Source of the DNA: Aquimarina muelleri DSM 19832
GTDB lineage: Bacteria > Bacteroidota > Bacteroidia > Flavobacteriales > Flavobacteriaceae
DNA: 64,000 nucleotides
Assembly (NCBI RefSeq): GCF_000430665.1
Contig: NZ_AUML01000016.1
Coordinates: 54,058 to 118,057 of the forward strand
Reading direction: 5' to 3'
Below, one piece after another: positions 25,007-34,956 of the stretch. The notes beneath the pieces were generated by a model. It did no database searches. It was not told where the DNA came from and saw only the letters and a program-made list of their open reading frames with translations. Position 1 is the first letter of the stretch; every line of letters begins with the position of its first letter. The position numbers and the translations under genes are program-made.

Positions 25007-27880
25007 ATGAAAAAAAAATTAAACATCTTAATTGTATTTACAATGATGATGATTATTTCTTCGTATGGACAGGAGAAGTATAACATTATTCAAAATGGAG
25101 GTAACGGAATGGCTCCAAGAGCTATCGATTTTGAAGCTACTCAAAACATAGCTAAAAAATCTTCTTCTTTCTCTTCTCCAGAGAATTTTATGTCAGAAAA
25201 CTTTGGTGCAGTATCAGGACAAGGGGTTATTACTACTGAAATAGTTAAAGATGAATTAGGCTTTACACATTATCGCCTACAACAATCTATTAATGGGATT
25301 CCTGTAGAGAGTTCTATGTATCTAATACACGTTAAAAATGGGCAAGTAACTTCTGCCAACGGAGAGTGGTTTACAGCAACCCCTGCTAAATCTTTTGCAA
25401 AAAGTAATAGTTTATCTTCTGCTCAGGCACTACAAAAAGCAAAAGATGTAATCAAAGCGAAGAGTTATGTTTGGGAAGCCAGAACTCCAAGAACTAAAAA
25501 CGAAACTTTCAATGGTGAGAAAGTAAGTGACGAAGGAGAACTAGTTTATATTACTGCTAACAACGAAATGAATGCTGATGCATTAAGATTAGCATACAAA
25601 TTCGACATGTACTCTGTTGAACCTTTTGGACGTAAAGAAGTTTTTGTTGATGCTGCAAATGGTGATATTCTTTTTGTTGAAGAAAAAATACACCATATAG
25701 ATGGCACTACAGACACAGGGTATTATGGCCCAAAAAATATTACTATTACACAAACAGGTGGTCGATATGAAATGAGACAATCTGGAGACAGAAAACTTGT
25801 TTTGTATGATATGCAAGGAGCGGAACTACAAGTTAATGCTTCACAAACAGCATTAATAGAGCCTATAAACTCTCGTTCTATCTACTCAAGTCAATCTAAA
25901 GATTTTAGAATTGGTGGAGAACAAAATCATAGAACTGCTGTATACTGGGGAGCAGAACGTTCTTGGGATATGTTTAAAACCGAATTTAACCGCTCTAGTT
26001 ACGATAACAAGGGAAGTAATATTAACATGTATGTAAATGGTACTGGTCGGTACGGTGATGACAACGCTTTCTGGGCAGGTACATGGATGTATTACGGAAA
26101 CGCTAAACAACTTCAAGGAACTCCTGTTACTGCATTAGATGTAGTTGGTCATGAAATGACTCATGGAGTTACGCAAGAAACTGGAGCAATGGTATACCAA
26201 GGAGAATCTGGAGCACTAAACGAATCGTATAGTGATATGTTTGGGTCTTTGGTAGAGTATTATACATTTAATAAAGTAGTAGATGCTAAGGTATGGAAAC
26301 TAGCAGATAAACACCCAGATCCAAGACTTAAAAGAGATCTTTCTAATCCTAAATTACACAAACAACCTGACACATACGGAGGAACAAACTGGCTACAAAC
26401 TCAAGGGTGTCAACCTAGTGACCAAAATGATTTTTGTGGAGTACACATTAATAGTGGTGTAATGAACCATTGGTTTTATATTGTTTCTCAAGGAGCTAAA
26501 GGATCTAATGATAGTGGAACAGCTTATGATGTAGAAGGTATTGGTATCGAAAAAGCAGGAAAAATCGCATATCGCTCTTTAACGAAATATTTAACAAGAA
26601 GTTCTCAATATACGGATGCCAGAAATGCAGTAATTAATGCAGCCAAAGATTTATACGGAGCTAACTCTTGTGAAGTAAAAGTGGTAACTAATGCATTAAA
26701 CGCGGTAGGTGTTGGCGCTAAGTTTACAGGTAATGCGAACTGTGATGGCGGTGGTGATTGTCTTGCTATAAGTGGAGTAACAGCATCCAATATCACTAAA
26801 AATAGTGCTACTATAAACTGGAATGCAGTTACTGGGATTTCTACCTATACTTTTGAGTATAAAAAATCAACAGACGCATCTTACACTACTTCTTCTGTAA
26901 CAGGTACTAGTAAAACATTAGATGGATTAACTGTGGATACAACATATGAAGTACGTTTAAAATACACCTGTACTAGTGATGAAGCTGCTCCATACTCTAC
27001 AGTAGTTACTTTTACAACTACCGCAGATGGTGGTGGTGATTGTAAAGCTGTTGTTGGAGTACATTCGTCTAACATAACTATTAACTCTGCAACAGTAAGC
27101 TGGACAGGTATAAACGGTATATCTAGCTATGTTTTAGAATACAAAAAAACAACAGATAATTCGTATACAACCAATACTGTATCTGGAGTATCTAGAAATT
27201 TATCTGGTTTAGCAGCAAACACCAAATATGAAGCAAGAGTAAAATACACTTGCTCTACAGGTGGTACAGATCCTTGTGCTGGGGTACCAGCACATCAATC
27301 AGGTGTCGCATACAATGTAGGTGATAAAGTTACTTATCAAGGTAATTTATATGAAAAAACCGCTTCTTCATGGAAAAATATTGGCCCTTGTGGTGGATCA
27401 GGCGGCAATCAGGTAGATGCTCCTTATTCTGCTGTGATAACATTTACCACTTTAGAAGACACTGCAGGTGGCAACTGTGATAATATCCCAGAATACCAAG
27501 CTGGAACTAATTATCCTATCGGAACTAAAGTAAAATACTTTGGTATTATATACCAATATACAGCTATAGGATGGGTATCTATTGGATCTTGTGATTCTGT
27601 ATTTTTTGCTTCAACATTCGGAAATGGAATAAACAACTCTACTAGACTTAATGTATATCCAAATCCAGCATCGAATGACCTTAACGTCTCTTTCAATTCT
27701 TTAGATACTGTTTCTCAGATCAGAATTGTTAATATTCTTGGAAAAGTAGTATACAACAAAGAAGTAAAATCAACTTTAGGAAGCAACACCCTGAAGATAG
27801 ATGTATCTCGATTAAATCCTGGAATTTACTTTGTAAAGAGAGGGAGTCAAGATATAAAGAAAGTAATTATTAAAAAGTAA
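25007..27880 (+). CDS. Secreted M4 metalloprotease with FN3, CBM5/12-like modules and T9SS sorting domain
   Basis: A 957-aa multidomain extracellular protease. Order: signal peptide (1-21); FTP/PepSY propeptide (about 50-220, GFTHYRLQQSINGIPVESSM); thermolysin-type catalytic domain with zinc motif HEMTH (382-386), the third ligand Glu in ALNESYSDMFG and HINSGVMNHWFY; a fibronectin III domain (about 585-668); a second FN3 from about 678 interrupted at 755-796 by a carbohydrate-binding CBM5/12-like module (CAGVPAHQSGVAYNVGDKV...WKNIGPC); a second such module (about 824-863, CDNIPEYQAGTNYPIGTKV); and a C-terminal T9SS type A sorting domain (LNVYPNPASNDLNVSF to KKVIIKK). It should be exported through the outer membrane and could degrade collagenous or chitin-bound protein. 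Terminator follows. Confidence 0.93.
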   Translation: MKKKLNILIVFTMMMIISSYGQEKYNIIQNGGNGMAPRAIDFEATQNIAKKSSSFSSPENFMSENFGAVSGQGVITTEIVKDELGFTHYRLQQSINGIPVESSMYLIHVKNGQVTSANGEWFTATPAKSFAKSNSLSSAQALQKAKDVIKAKSYVWEARTPRTKNETFNGEKVSDEGELVYITANNEMNADALRLAYKFDMYSVEPFGRKEVFVDAANGDILFVEEKIHHIDGTTDTGYYGPKNITITQTGGRYEMRQSGDRKLVLYDMQGAELQVNASQTALIEPINSRSIYSSQSKDFRIGGEQNHRTAVYWGAERSWDMFKTEFNRSSYDNKGSNINMYVNGTGRYGDDNAFWAGTWMYYGNAKQLQGTPVTALDVVGHEMTHGVTQETGAMVYQGESGALNESYSDMFGSLVEYYTFNKVVDAKVWKLADKHPDPRLKRDLSNPKLHKQPDTYGGTNWLQTQGCQPSDQNDFCGVHINSGVMNHWFYIVSQGAKGSNDSGTAYDVEGIGIEKAGKIAYRSLTKYLTRSSQYTDARNAVINAAKDLYGANSCEVKVVTNALNAVGVGAKFTGNANCDGGGDCLAISGVTASNITKNSATINWNAVTGISTYTFEYKKSTDASYTTSSVTGTSKTLDGLTVDTTYEVRLKYTCTSDEAAPYSTVVTFTTTADGGGDCKAVVGVHSSNITINSATVSWTGINGISSYVLEYKKTTDNSYTTNTVSGVSRNLSGLAANTKYEARVKYTCSTGGTDPCAGVPAHQSGVAYNVGDKVTYQGNLYEKTASSWKNIGPCGGSGGNQVDAPYSAVITFTTLEDTAGGNCDNIPEYQAGTNYPIGTKVKYFGIIYQYTAIGWVSIGSCDSVFFASTFGNGINNSTRLNVYPNPASNDLNVSFNSLDTVSQIRIVNILGKVVYNKEVKSTLGSNTLKIDVSRLNPGIYFVKRGSQDIKKVIIKK

Positions 27881-27942
27881 ATTATTTGTACAGTTAATAT
27901 TTAAGCTAACTTCTTTTAACTCAATTAGACTTTAGCAGCAAC

Positions 27943-27980
27943 GAATCGCCTGAAAATATTTTCGGGCGATTCTATTTCTA
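27943..27980 (+). terminator. Terminator after the M4 protease gene
   Basis: gaatcgcctgaaaa (27943-27956) pairs with ttttcgggcgattc (27959-27972) with one G-T wobble; the following bases are T-rich. Confidence 0.7.
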
Positions 27981-28121
27981 CAACTTAATAAAAATTTGCC
28001 TTATATATCTTAAATAGCGTACAGCAAAGTTTAAGTATCCAAACGCAACCTAAAAACCAAACCTTATACACCTTTAAAACTCTACACATTCTACAAGCTA
28101 ACAGACATTTCTCTTTAAGAA

Positions 28122-29210
28122 TCACATAACATCTGAATTTAAGCTCTCAAAATATTCTGAAGGAGAGATACCTACAATCTCTTTAAAGTTTTTATAAAAA
28201 GAAGCCCTTGAATTAAAACCTGCCTCTCTTGCTAATGCGGTATTACTATATTTTTTATGTTTTTCTGAACCAATTAAATTTTTAAACTCTTCTACCCTAT
28301 AGTAATTAATATAAGTATTAAAGTTTTTATATCCCATAACGGAAATTGTTTTTGAAATATCTCGACTACATGTTTTTGTTTTTTTTGCAAATAGTTTTAA
28401 AGTCATATCTGGATCCAGATATGCTTTTTCTTCTATCATAAAAACTTCAACTATTTTTGAAATTTTTTCATAAAACTCCTTATTTTCTTCTTGTTTACGC
28501 TTTGATAATTTCACTTCCTTTTCGGATGTCATATTAACAATGTTAATTTGCATTAAACTTCCTATGGTAAAATAATATAACAACAACAAAGCCAAGCCAT
28601 CAAGCATAAATCGTATATACTCCCCCTCAAACGAGGTAATCACAAAACTTAATGCAATTAAATGATAAACAATGAATATCTTACAAAATACCGCTAACCA
28701 TCCTAAAGATTTATATTTTACATCTGCATAAAAGAAAGGTAAAAACTTATTATGATCTTTTATAGCCAATATCGTTCTCACACACATATAAATTATAAAA
28801 AAAGTAGAAGAAAATAAATCAAAAAACAAAAATAATACATACCCTATAGAAGGTTTAAGATTTGGGTTCTCAATTTTTTTAATAAAAAGTATAGAAAATA
28901 TAAAAAATTCTATTATTGCTGGAATATAATATTGATACTTTTTTCTAATCTCAATACCTGCTGTCTCCATAGCATAGAAAAAAACAAAGAGCATATTCAA
29001 GAAATTAAATGTAAATGGGTTGTAAATCTTAATCGCTTCTTCTATGCTCCACATAAAAATATAGCTTAGCAATTCAATACAAAGAGACATAAAAAACAAG
29101 CCAAGATATTTATTGATTTTTGGCTTCTTTGATTTATAAAAAATCAAAATTAAAGCAACAACAAAAGATTGTACTCCTAAAATCAAATAAACATAAAACA
29201 ACGTATCCAT
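28122..29210 (-). CDS. Membrane-anchored AraC-family transcriptional regulator
   Basis: A 362-aa protein. The N-terminal 225 residues hold about seven hydrophobic helices (from YVYLILGVQSFVVALILIFY to LDGLALLLLYYFTIGSL), as in flavobacterial membrane AraC regulators. The C-terminal part carries the two HTH units of AraC (LKLFAKKTKTCSRDISKTISVMGYKNFNTYINYYRVEEF and LAREAGFNSRASFYKNFKEIVGISPSEYF). It probably senses an envelope or small-molecule signal and binds DNA from the membrane. No ligand or target is evident. Confidence 0.85.
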   Translation of the reverse strand: MDTLFYVYLILGVQSFVVALILIFYKSKKPKINKYLGLFFMSLCIELLSYIFMWSIEEAIKIYNPFTFNFLNMLFVFFYAMETAGIEIRKKYQYYIPAIIEFFIFSILFIKKIENPNLKPSIGYVLFLFFDLFSSTFFIIYMCVRTILAIKDHNKFLPFFYADVKYKSLGWLAVFCKIFIVYHLIALSFVITSFEGEYIRFMLDGLALLLLYYFTIGSLMQINIVNMTSEKEVKLSKRKQEENKEFYEKISKIVEVFMIEEKAYLDPDMTLKLFAKKTKTCSRDISKTISVMGYKNFNTYINYYRVEEFKNLIGSEKHKKYSNTALAREAGFNSRASFYKNFKEIVGISPSEYFESLNSDVM

Positions 29211-29700
29211 TATAAAAAGTAAAAAAACACTAATATTTTTAAACTGAAAAACTCCTAAATATATAAATTTTTGATTTCTTTCACATTTGTGTTTTATACT
29301 TAAATAAACGAATACATATACTATTTAGTGTGCTAATTTTTTTTGTAAAGTATTTCAATATTTTACAAGCTTTTTAATTATATTAATTTTGGGCATGGGA
29401 AGGAAATCAAATACTAAAGTAATAGAAATTCAGAATTATTTACAAAATTAAAATCTAAAGAAAGACATTACATAATCTTGGTAAAACAGAAACTTTATTT
29501 GGTTCCTAAATTAAATCATTTTGAGAAGTCAGATATAGTATCGACTTAAAGCTTACCTAAAAGGTATGTCTAATGGATAAAAAGATCATAAAATCGACAA
29601 CTATAAATCATCATTACAAAAATGACTTTTTAGCATACTTTTAAAGTTTGTTTAGCATTACTAATCACTATTACGTGTATGTTATAATACCTATAAAACA
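29211..29700. other. Intergenic region between the AraC gene and SulP; no gene seen
   Basis: About 490 bp, AT-rich. An 18-codon ORF from about 29394 (MGRKSNTKVIEIQNYLQN) is too short to call. It presumably contains the AraC-gene promoter on the minus strand. Confidence 0.45.
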
Positions 29701-29728
29701 AAAAAAGAGCCCGTAGACTCTTTTTTTC
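29701..29728 (-). terminator. Terminator after the SulP gene
   Basis: On the minus strand aaaaagag/ctcttttt forms a stem around a short GC-containing loop and is followed by a T-run, 46 bp beyond the SulP stop. Confidence 0.7.
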
Positions 29729-29773
29729 ATAATTTTATTTTAGGGTTATAAAAACTATTTCTATAAACTAATA

Positions 29774-31450
29774 TTATACGTTACTCAATTCTTTAACAAG
29801 CAAGATACTTGATGGCACTTTTGCCCCATTCTCAATATTTTCAGGAGACACAGGCTCACTATTATCCGACAGGACAGAAGTGACATGTGTTGTTGAATTT
29901 TCAATCTTATATTCTTTTCTAAAACCGACTAGCTCTACTTTTATATTCTTCTCTTTTGAACCAAAATTGACAAAATCTTTAATGAGTTGCAAAACATCAT
30001 GATCAATATAAACTGTATTAGATGCATCTACAACAACATTGGTATTCTCAGGCAAGTGTATAAAAGTTTGTTTTATCGCTGCTTTATTAAGAAAAGAAAC
30101 CTCTTGAGCAAGTTCCATTTGAATAGTTTTTCCTTCTGTATGCTTATCTCTTTTGAAAAAGTATGCTAGCTTTAAATTACCTCTCAAAATAAAATAAACA
30201 CTTACTGCTAATCCAATACCAACACCCATTAATAGATCTGTTAAAACAATAGCTACAATTGTAACTACAAATGGTATAAATTGAAATTTCTTGCTGTTTT
30301 TCCACATATGAACAAAGACTTGTGGGCTGGCTAGTTTATAACCAATTACTAATAAAACTGCTGCCAAAGAAGCTAATGGTATTTTATTTAATAAATGAGG
30401 TATTGCCACTACAGATAATAACAGAAAAACTCCATGAGATATTGCTGCAATTTTTGTTTTTCCTCCAGAATTTATGTTAGCAGAACTTCTTACAATAACT
30501 GAAGTCATTGGGATACCTCCTATAAGACAGCTTAAAATATTTCCTACTCCTTGTGCTTTTAATTCGGTATTCGTATTGGTATACCTTTTTAGTGGATCCA
30601 ATTTATCAGAAGCCTCAATACAAAGAAGGGTTTCAATACTCGCTACTGCTGCAATTGTAAATGCTACTACCCACACGTCGACATTTGCTATTTGAGTAAA
30701 ATCTGGAAAACTAAATTGCCCAAAAAATTGTTCGATAGATTCTGGAACAGGTAGACTCACTAAATGGTTTTCTCCTATCAACAAAGATGATCCTGTTGCT
30801 TTAAATATTTCATTAATCAAAATCCCTACTAAAACTGCTATTAACGCACCTGGGATAGATTTTATTTTTTTTAAAAAAGGAACTCTAATAAATGCTATTA
30901 AAACTGCTAATGATGCTAATGCAACTAGTATAGCTCCTGGGTGAATAAAATTAATTGCATCGATAAAAACAGAAAAAAGCTGGTGATTTCCTTCTGCATC
31001 TATATGAAAATAATCTCCTTCATGCATTGCATCATACCCTACTGCATGTGGGATTTGTGATAATACAATAATGATTCCTATTGCAGCTAGCATTCCTTCA
31101 ATAACATTAGAAGGAAGATAGTTCGAAATTATTCCTGCTTTTAAAAAACCAAGTATCAACTGTATAATCCCCGCCAATACTCCAGCTAGTAAAAAAACCT
31201 CAAAAGAACCTAAAGTTACTAATGCGGCTAATATAATAGCAGTTAATCCTGCTGCAGGACCTGAGACACTAAGTTGCGAACCACTTAACACCCCTACAAG
31301 AATACCTCCTATTATTCCGGATATAATTCCTGAAAACAAGGGCACTCCACTTGCTAGAGCAATACCTAAACATAAAGGAAGAGCTACAAGAAATACAACT
31401 AATCCTGATTTTATGTCTGATTTAATATATTTTGTTGTGAAATTATTCAT
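29774..31450 (-). CDS. SulP-family anion permease with STAS domain
   Basis: A 558-aa protein with about 10-12 membrane helices and the SulP signatures VALPLCLGIALASGVPLFSGIISGIIGG and VSGPAAGLTAIILAA, then ASIETLLCIEASDKLDPLKR. A cytoplasmic STAS domain (about 455-555, NVVVDASNTVYIDHDVLQLIKDF) ends it. SulP proteins import sulfate, bicarbonate or other anions; the substrate is not clear, and bicarbonate is a possibility in marine flavobacteria. It is followed in transcription order by no further gene; a UspA-like gene, kinase and regulator lie just upstream on the same strand. Confidence 0.9.
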   Translation of the reverse strand: MNNFTTKYIKSDIKSGLVVFLVALPLCLGIALASGVPLFSGIISGIIGGILVGVLSGSQLSVSGPAAGLTAIILAALVTLGSFEVFLLAGVLAGIIQLILGFLKAGIISNYLPSNVIEGMLAAIGIIIVLSQIPHAVGYDAMHEGDYFHIDAEGNHQLFSVFIDAINFIHPGAILVALASLAVLIAFIRVPFLKKIKSIPGALIAVLVGILINEIFKATGSSLLIGENHLVSLPVPESIEQFFGQFSFPDFTQIANVDVWVVAFTIAAVASIETLLCIEASDKLDPLKRYTNTNTELKAQGVGNILSCLIGGIPMTSVIVRSSANINSGGKTKIAAISHGVFLLLSVVAIPHLLNKIPLASLAAVLLVIGYKLASPQVFVHMWKNSKKFQFIPFVVTIVAIVLTDLLMGVGIGLAVSVYFILRGNLKLAYFFKRDKHTEGKTIQMELAQEVSFLNKAAIKQTFIHLPENTNVVVDASNTVYIDHDVLQLIKDFVNFGSKEKNIKVELVGFRKEYKIENSTTHVTSVLSDNSEPVSPENIENGAKVPSSILLVKELSNV

Positions 31451-31499
31451 ATAATATTTTTTATCTAATTATGATTATATTGATCTGGGTTTGTTTGTT

Positions 31500-31985
31500 T
31501 TATAAGTTCAAAAGATTTGAAATCGAAAATTTTTTTCTACTTATCTCTCTATTAGGATTTTCTAGATGAACCTCAACCACATTTTTGATATTTCGTTTCA
31601 TAAAAAACGTAGGATCAAAACTATTTTTATGAGCAAAAATTAAAAATTGATCTTTAGGGATAATGGCATCTTCTACTTGATGTTGTTTACAAAAATTCTT
31701 GAATGCTACTGAGTTTATGCCTGTAAAAAGATCAAGCTCTATAGAATTTATTTCGCTTTTGTGCTCATTAATGAAGTTATTTTTTGCCTCAATGAAGTTT
31801 TCTTTTGTTAAATTACTTATTTGTCTTTTACAAGAAAAATTAATTACCCCCCATTTGTTTTCAGGCATTCTGTGTCCATGAACCAACACTACATCTAGTT
31901 TGGTATTTGGATAATTTAAAATCCCATATTCAATTAACTGTAACGATTCAACTGTAAAGTCTGTCGGAATTAGTATTTTCTTCAT
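31500..31985 (-). CDS. UspA-like universal stress protein, degenerate
   Basis: A 161-aa protein starting MKKILIPTDFTVESLQLIEYGI, the normal Usp beginning. The usual ATP-binding motif G-2x-G-9x-G(S/T) near the C-terminus is not visible, so it is probably a non-nucleotide-binding Usp. It lies 50 bp from the SulP gene on the same strand, suggesting a role in controlling that transporter. Confidence 0.6.
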   Translation of the reverse strand: MKKILIPTDFTVESLQLIEYGILNYPNTKLDVVLVHGHRMPENKWGVINFSCKRQISNLTKENFIEAKNNFINEHKSEINSIELDLFTGINSVAFKNFCKQHQVEDAIIPKDQFLIFAHKNSFDPTFFMKRNIKNVVEVHLENPNREISRKKFSISNLLNL

Positions 31986-32069
31986 CTGATTCTTTATTTC
32001 TTTGCGAAAGTAAAGCCAGGTAATTAGAATGGTTTAAAAATGAAATTAGAATGAGATTAGATTTTTTTT

Positions 32070-33452
32070 TTAGAAAGAAGTGTATTTTTTTTGATTAGGC
32101 AAACTTACTTTTACAATAGTTCCCTTATCTATTTGCGAAGAAACTCTAATCTCTCCTGAGTGCAACTTTATAATTCTATACGCTAGAGGTAGTCCAAATC
32201 CAAATCCATTCGTACCTAACGCATTAGACCCTCTATAAAAAGGTTCAAAAATATTTTTTAATTCCTCGGGGGGAATTCCAATACCCTTATCTGTAATTAT
32301 AATTTTGATATTATTGGTGTCTGCCAATATTTTTAGAGTCACTTTTTGATTCTCAGAAAACTTACATGCATTTTCTAAAATATTATTAAGAGCAACTTTA
32401 AGGAGGTTTTGGCTTCCTAAAAACACAAGTAAACATTCGTCCTCAGGCAGATGGTTGAAATCTAAATATATATTGTTTTCAGGATTTGTTGTATCCAAAA
32501 TCTTCTTAATCTCGATTACAGTCTCATCTATACGAATAGGCTCTATAACAATACCTTTTTTGTCAAAATCCATCTGCGCAAGCTTTAGCAATCCGTTTAC
32601 CAAAGTATCTAACCGTAATGCTTCTTTTTCGATACCTCCTAAAATAGAATGATATTCTTTTATTGTTCTATCTTTATTTAAACCAATTTCTGTTTGTACT
32701 AATATTGCTGTTAAAGGATTTCTAAGTTCATGAGAGGCATTATTTATAAAGTTACTTTGTAAATCAAATGATACTTCAAGTCTATCTAACATATTATTAA
32801 ATGTATGTGCTAGCTCGACTAGTTCATCTTTTCCTGCACCTACTTCTATTCTTAAATGAAGATTTGTTGCCCTTATTGTATTTACTTTTTTGATCATTTT
32901 TGATATAGGACTTAATGCTTGCTTAGCGTGATATTGTCCTAACAGAGATATAAAGATCATACTTAGAAAAAATGCCAAGATCAAAATATTTCGAAGGTTT
33001 TCAAGTTTTCCTTCTCCATAAAAATCTTGAGCAGATAATATAACTATAAAATCCCCTTCATTATCATTATACAATAATCCTGTATAATAAAATTTTTCTT
33101 GCTTCAGTTCGGCATATTGTTTATCAAAAATTTCTTGAAAAAATGAATTCGGAAGAGATTTATCCATGTGATTATCTTCCTTATTGGTCCTTTTACTAAC
33201 AGGATAAATAGCTTCTCTTTCATTAGGAAGAGTTTGAAGATGTCTCTCTCTTATATCTTCATAAATATTGATATTCATTTCATTATCCTCCAAATAAGTA
33301 TGTGCTGCAATAGTAGCTCTCTGACTTAATCGCAAATAAAACTCACTCTCTGTATAGCTTTTAGAAAAATGATAAATAAAAACAAAGACTGCTACTTGAA
33401 AAAGACCTGTAAGTAATATAAAAATAGCAGTAATTTTAGTTCGTAACTGCAT
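32070..33452 (-). CDS. Sensor histidine kinase with HAMP domain
   Basis: A 460-aa membrane kinase: N-terminal helix (ITAIFILLTGLFQVAVFVFIYHF), a periplasmic loop of about 130 residues, a second helix (LILAFFLSMIFISLLGQYHA), HAMP, HisKA box NASHELRNPLTAILVQTE with its phosphoaccepting His, and the HATPase motifs LNNILENACKFS, ITDKGIGIPPEELK and NGFGFGLPLAYRI. It overlaps the response regulator gene by 1 bp, so the pair is translationally coupled. The periplasmic sensor is unlike a domain I know. It probably regulates the adjoining Usp and SulP genes. Confidence 0.92.
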   Translation of the reverse strand: MQLRTKITAIFILLTGLFQVAVFVFIYHFSKSYTESEFYLRLSQRATIAAHTYLEDNEMNINIYEDIRERHLQTLPNEREAIYPVSKRTNKEDNHMDKSLPNSFFQEIFDKQYAELKQEKFYYTGLLYNDNEGDFIVILSAQDFYGEGKLENLRNILILAFFLSMIFISLLGQYHAKQALSPISKMIKKVNTIRATNLHLRIEVGAGKDELVELAHTFNNMLDRLEVSFDLQSNFINNASHELRNPLTAILVQTEIGLNKDRTIKEYHSILGGIEKEALRLDTLVNGLLKLAQMDFDKKGIVIEPIRIDETVIEIKKILDTTNPENNIYLDFNHLPEDECLLVFLGSQNLLKVALNNILENACKFSENQKVTLKILADTNNIKIIITDKGIGIPPEELKNIFEPFYRGSNALGTNGFGFGLPLAYRIIKLHSGEIRVSSQIDKGTIVKVSLPNQKKYTSF

Positions 33453-34138
33453 TATTGATCCTTTATAGTATACCCCATACCTATAACAGTTTGTATTAAT
33501 TTTGGATCAAAATCTTTATCTATTTTGTTTCTCAAATAATTTACATAAACATCTACCACGTTGGTTCCCATATTAAAATTGATATCCCAAACATTCTCAA
33601 GGATATCAATCCTGCTTAATACTCTATTTTTATTCTTCAAAAGAAACTCTAATAATCTATATTCTGTCGAGGTTAATTTAATTTCTTTGTTTGCCCTCTT
33701 AACCATTTTAGCATCACTATCCAGTTCAAGATCTTGAATTTTTAATATTTGATTGATAGGTCTTGAAGAACTTGTTCTTCTGGTTAATACTCGTATCCTG
33801 GCTAAAAGTTCTTTAAATTTAAAGGGTTTAACCAAATAATCATTCGCTCCAGAGTCAAGTCCTTTTACTACATTTTCTGTAGTACCAAGAGCCGTTAACA
33901 TAATAATAGGAAGATTCTTATACCCCAGTTCTCTAATTTTCAAAGACACAGCTATACCGTCCATTTTTGGCAAAATAATATCTAGTAGAACCAAGTCTAT
34001 ATTTTTCTGCATTAAAAGCTCTATCCCTGTAAGACCATCATAAGCTAAAAATACTTCATATCCTGCTTCTAGAAGACCTTGTTTTATAAATGAAGCCACA
34101 TTTTGCTCATCTTCAATCACTAATATATTTTTTGCCAC
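33452..34138 (-). CDS. OmpR-family response regulator
   Basis: A 228-aa protein with a receiver domain (acidic ILVIEDEQNV, phosphoacceptor Asp in DLVLLDIILPKMDG, Thr/Lys in IMLTALG and YLVKPF) and a winged-helix DNA-binding domain (TSTEYRLLEFLLKNKNRVLSRIDILENVWD, VDVYVNYLRNKID). It is the partner of the overlapping histidine kinase and is the first gene of the minus-strand run. The genes downstream of it (kinase, Usp-like, SulP) are its likely operon. Confidence 0.95.
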   Translation of the reverse strand: MAKNILVIEDEQNVASFIKQGLLEAGYEVFLAYDGLTGIELLMQKNIDLVLLDIILPKMDGIAVSLKIRELGYKNLPIIMLTALGTTENVVKGLDSGANDYLVKPFKFKELLARIRVLTRRTSSSRPINQILKIQDLELDSDAKMVKRANKEIKLTSTEYRLLEFLLKNKNRVLSRIDILENVWDINFNMGTNVVDVYVNYLRNKIDKDFDPKLIQTVIGMGYTIKDQ

Positions 34139-34284
34139 CTCTTATTATTTTAAACAAATATGAACATAAGTATGTTGAAAAAAGATTTAAAGATAATCAA
34201 TAGCGTGCAATTCTTAAATCTCAAAAACTACAATTAAGAAAAAACAAAGCGAATTATAACTTTTTTAGGAATTTTTTAAGCAAT

Positions 34285-34785
34285 TTAAAAGACTATATCC
34301 CAGTTTTCGAATACTTTAATAATATAAAATACTACAAACCCAACAGATACTATAAATTTAAGAAAAGTACCCGCTAAAAAACCAATAAACGAACCAAAAG
34401 CAGCCTTCAATGCCCTTGATGGCTGATTACTATCTTTTATAAACTCTCCTAAAAAAGCTCCAGCAAAAGGCCCTATGATAATCCCTAAAGGCCCCATAAA
34501 TATAAGACCAATAATAAGACCTATTGAACTACCAATCATTCCATATTTTGTACCTCCAAATTTCTTTGTACCTATAGCAGGCACAATGTAGTCCAACACC
34601 CAAACCAATATAGATATTACCAAAGTAATCCCTAAAAACATCCAGTTTTGTGGAATCGCATCCGTAAAATGAAGAATAAGCAAACCTACCCACGAAGTAA
34701 ATGGCCCTGGTAATACAGGAAGAAAACTTCCTAGTACCCCTAACAAACAAAATAAAAACCCAATAATGATTAATGCTATATCCAT
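34285..34785 (-). CDS. DUF456 membrane protein
   Basis: A 166-aa hydrophobic protein with about four membrane helices (ALIIIGFLFCLLGVLGSFLPVLPGP, FLGITLVISILVWVLDYIVPAIGTKKFGGTKYG, LGIIIGPFAGAFLGEFI). The KKFGGTKYGMIG motif is characteristic of DUF456. Function unknown. It sits upstream of the two-component genes but with a 146-bp gap and may be separately transcribed. Confidence 0.8.
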   Translation of the reverse strand: MDIALIIIGFLFCLLGVLGSFLPVLPGPFTSWVGLLILHFTDAIPQNWMFLGITLVISILVWVLDYIVPAIGTKKFGGTKYGMIGSSIGLIIGLIFMGPLGIIIGPFAGAFLGEFIKDSNQPSRALKAAFGSFIGFLAGTFLKFIVSVGFVVFYIIKVFENWDIVF

Positions 34786-34956
34786 ATCCTTTTGGATATA
34801 TGACGAAAATGTTTCTTTTTTGTTACGACAATATAAATTAACTATAGATTTAGATTATTAATTTTTCTACACCACTTTATACCTGTTTTTATTTCCTTTA
34901 TTTGCCTTCGTAAACACAAATAAGCCAAAGTTATAGTTTAAAATTACCCTAAAATT

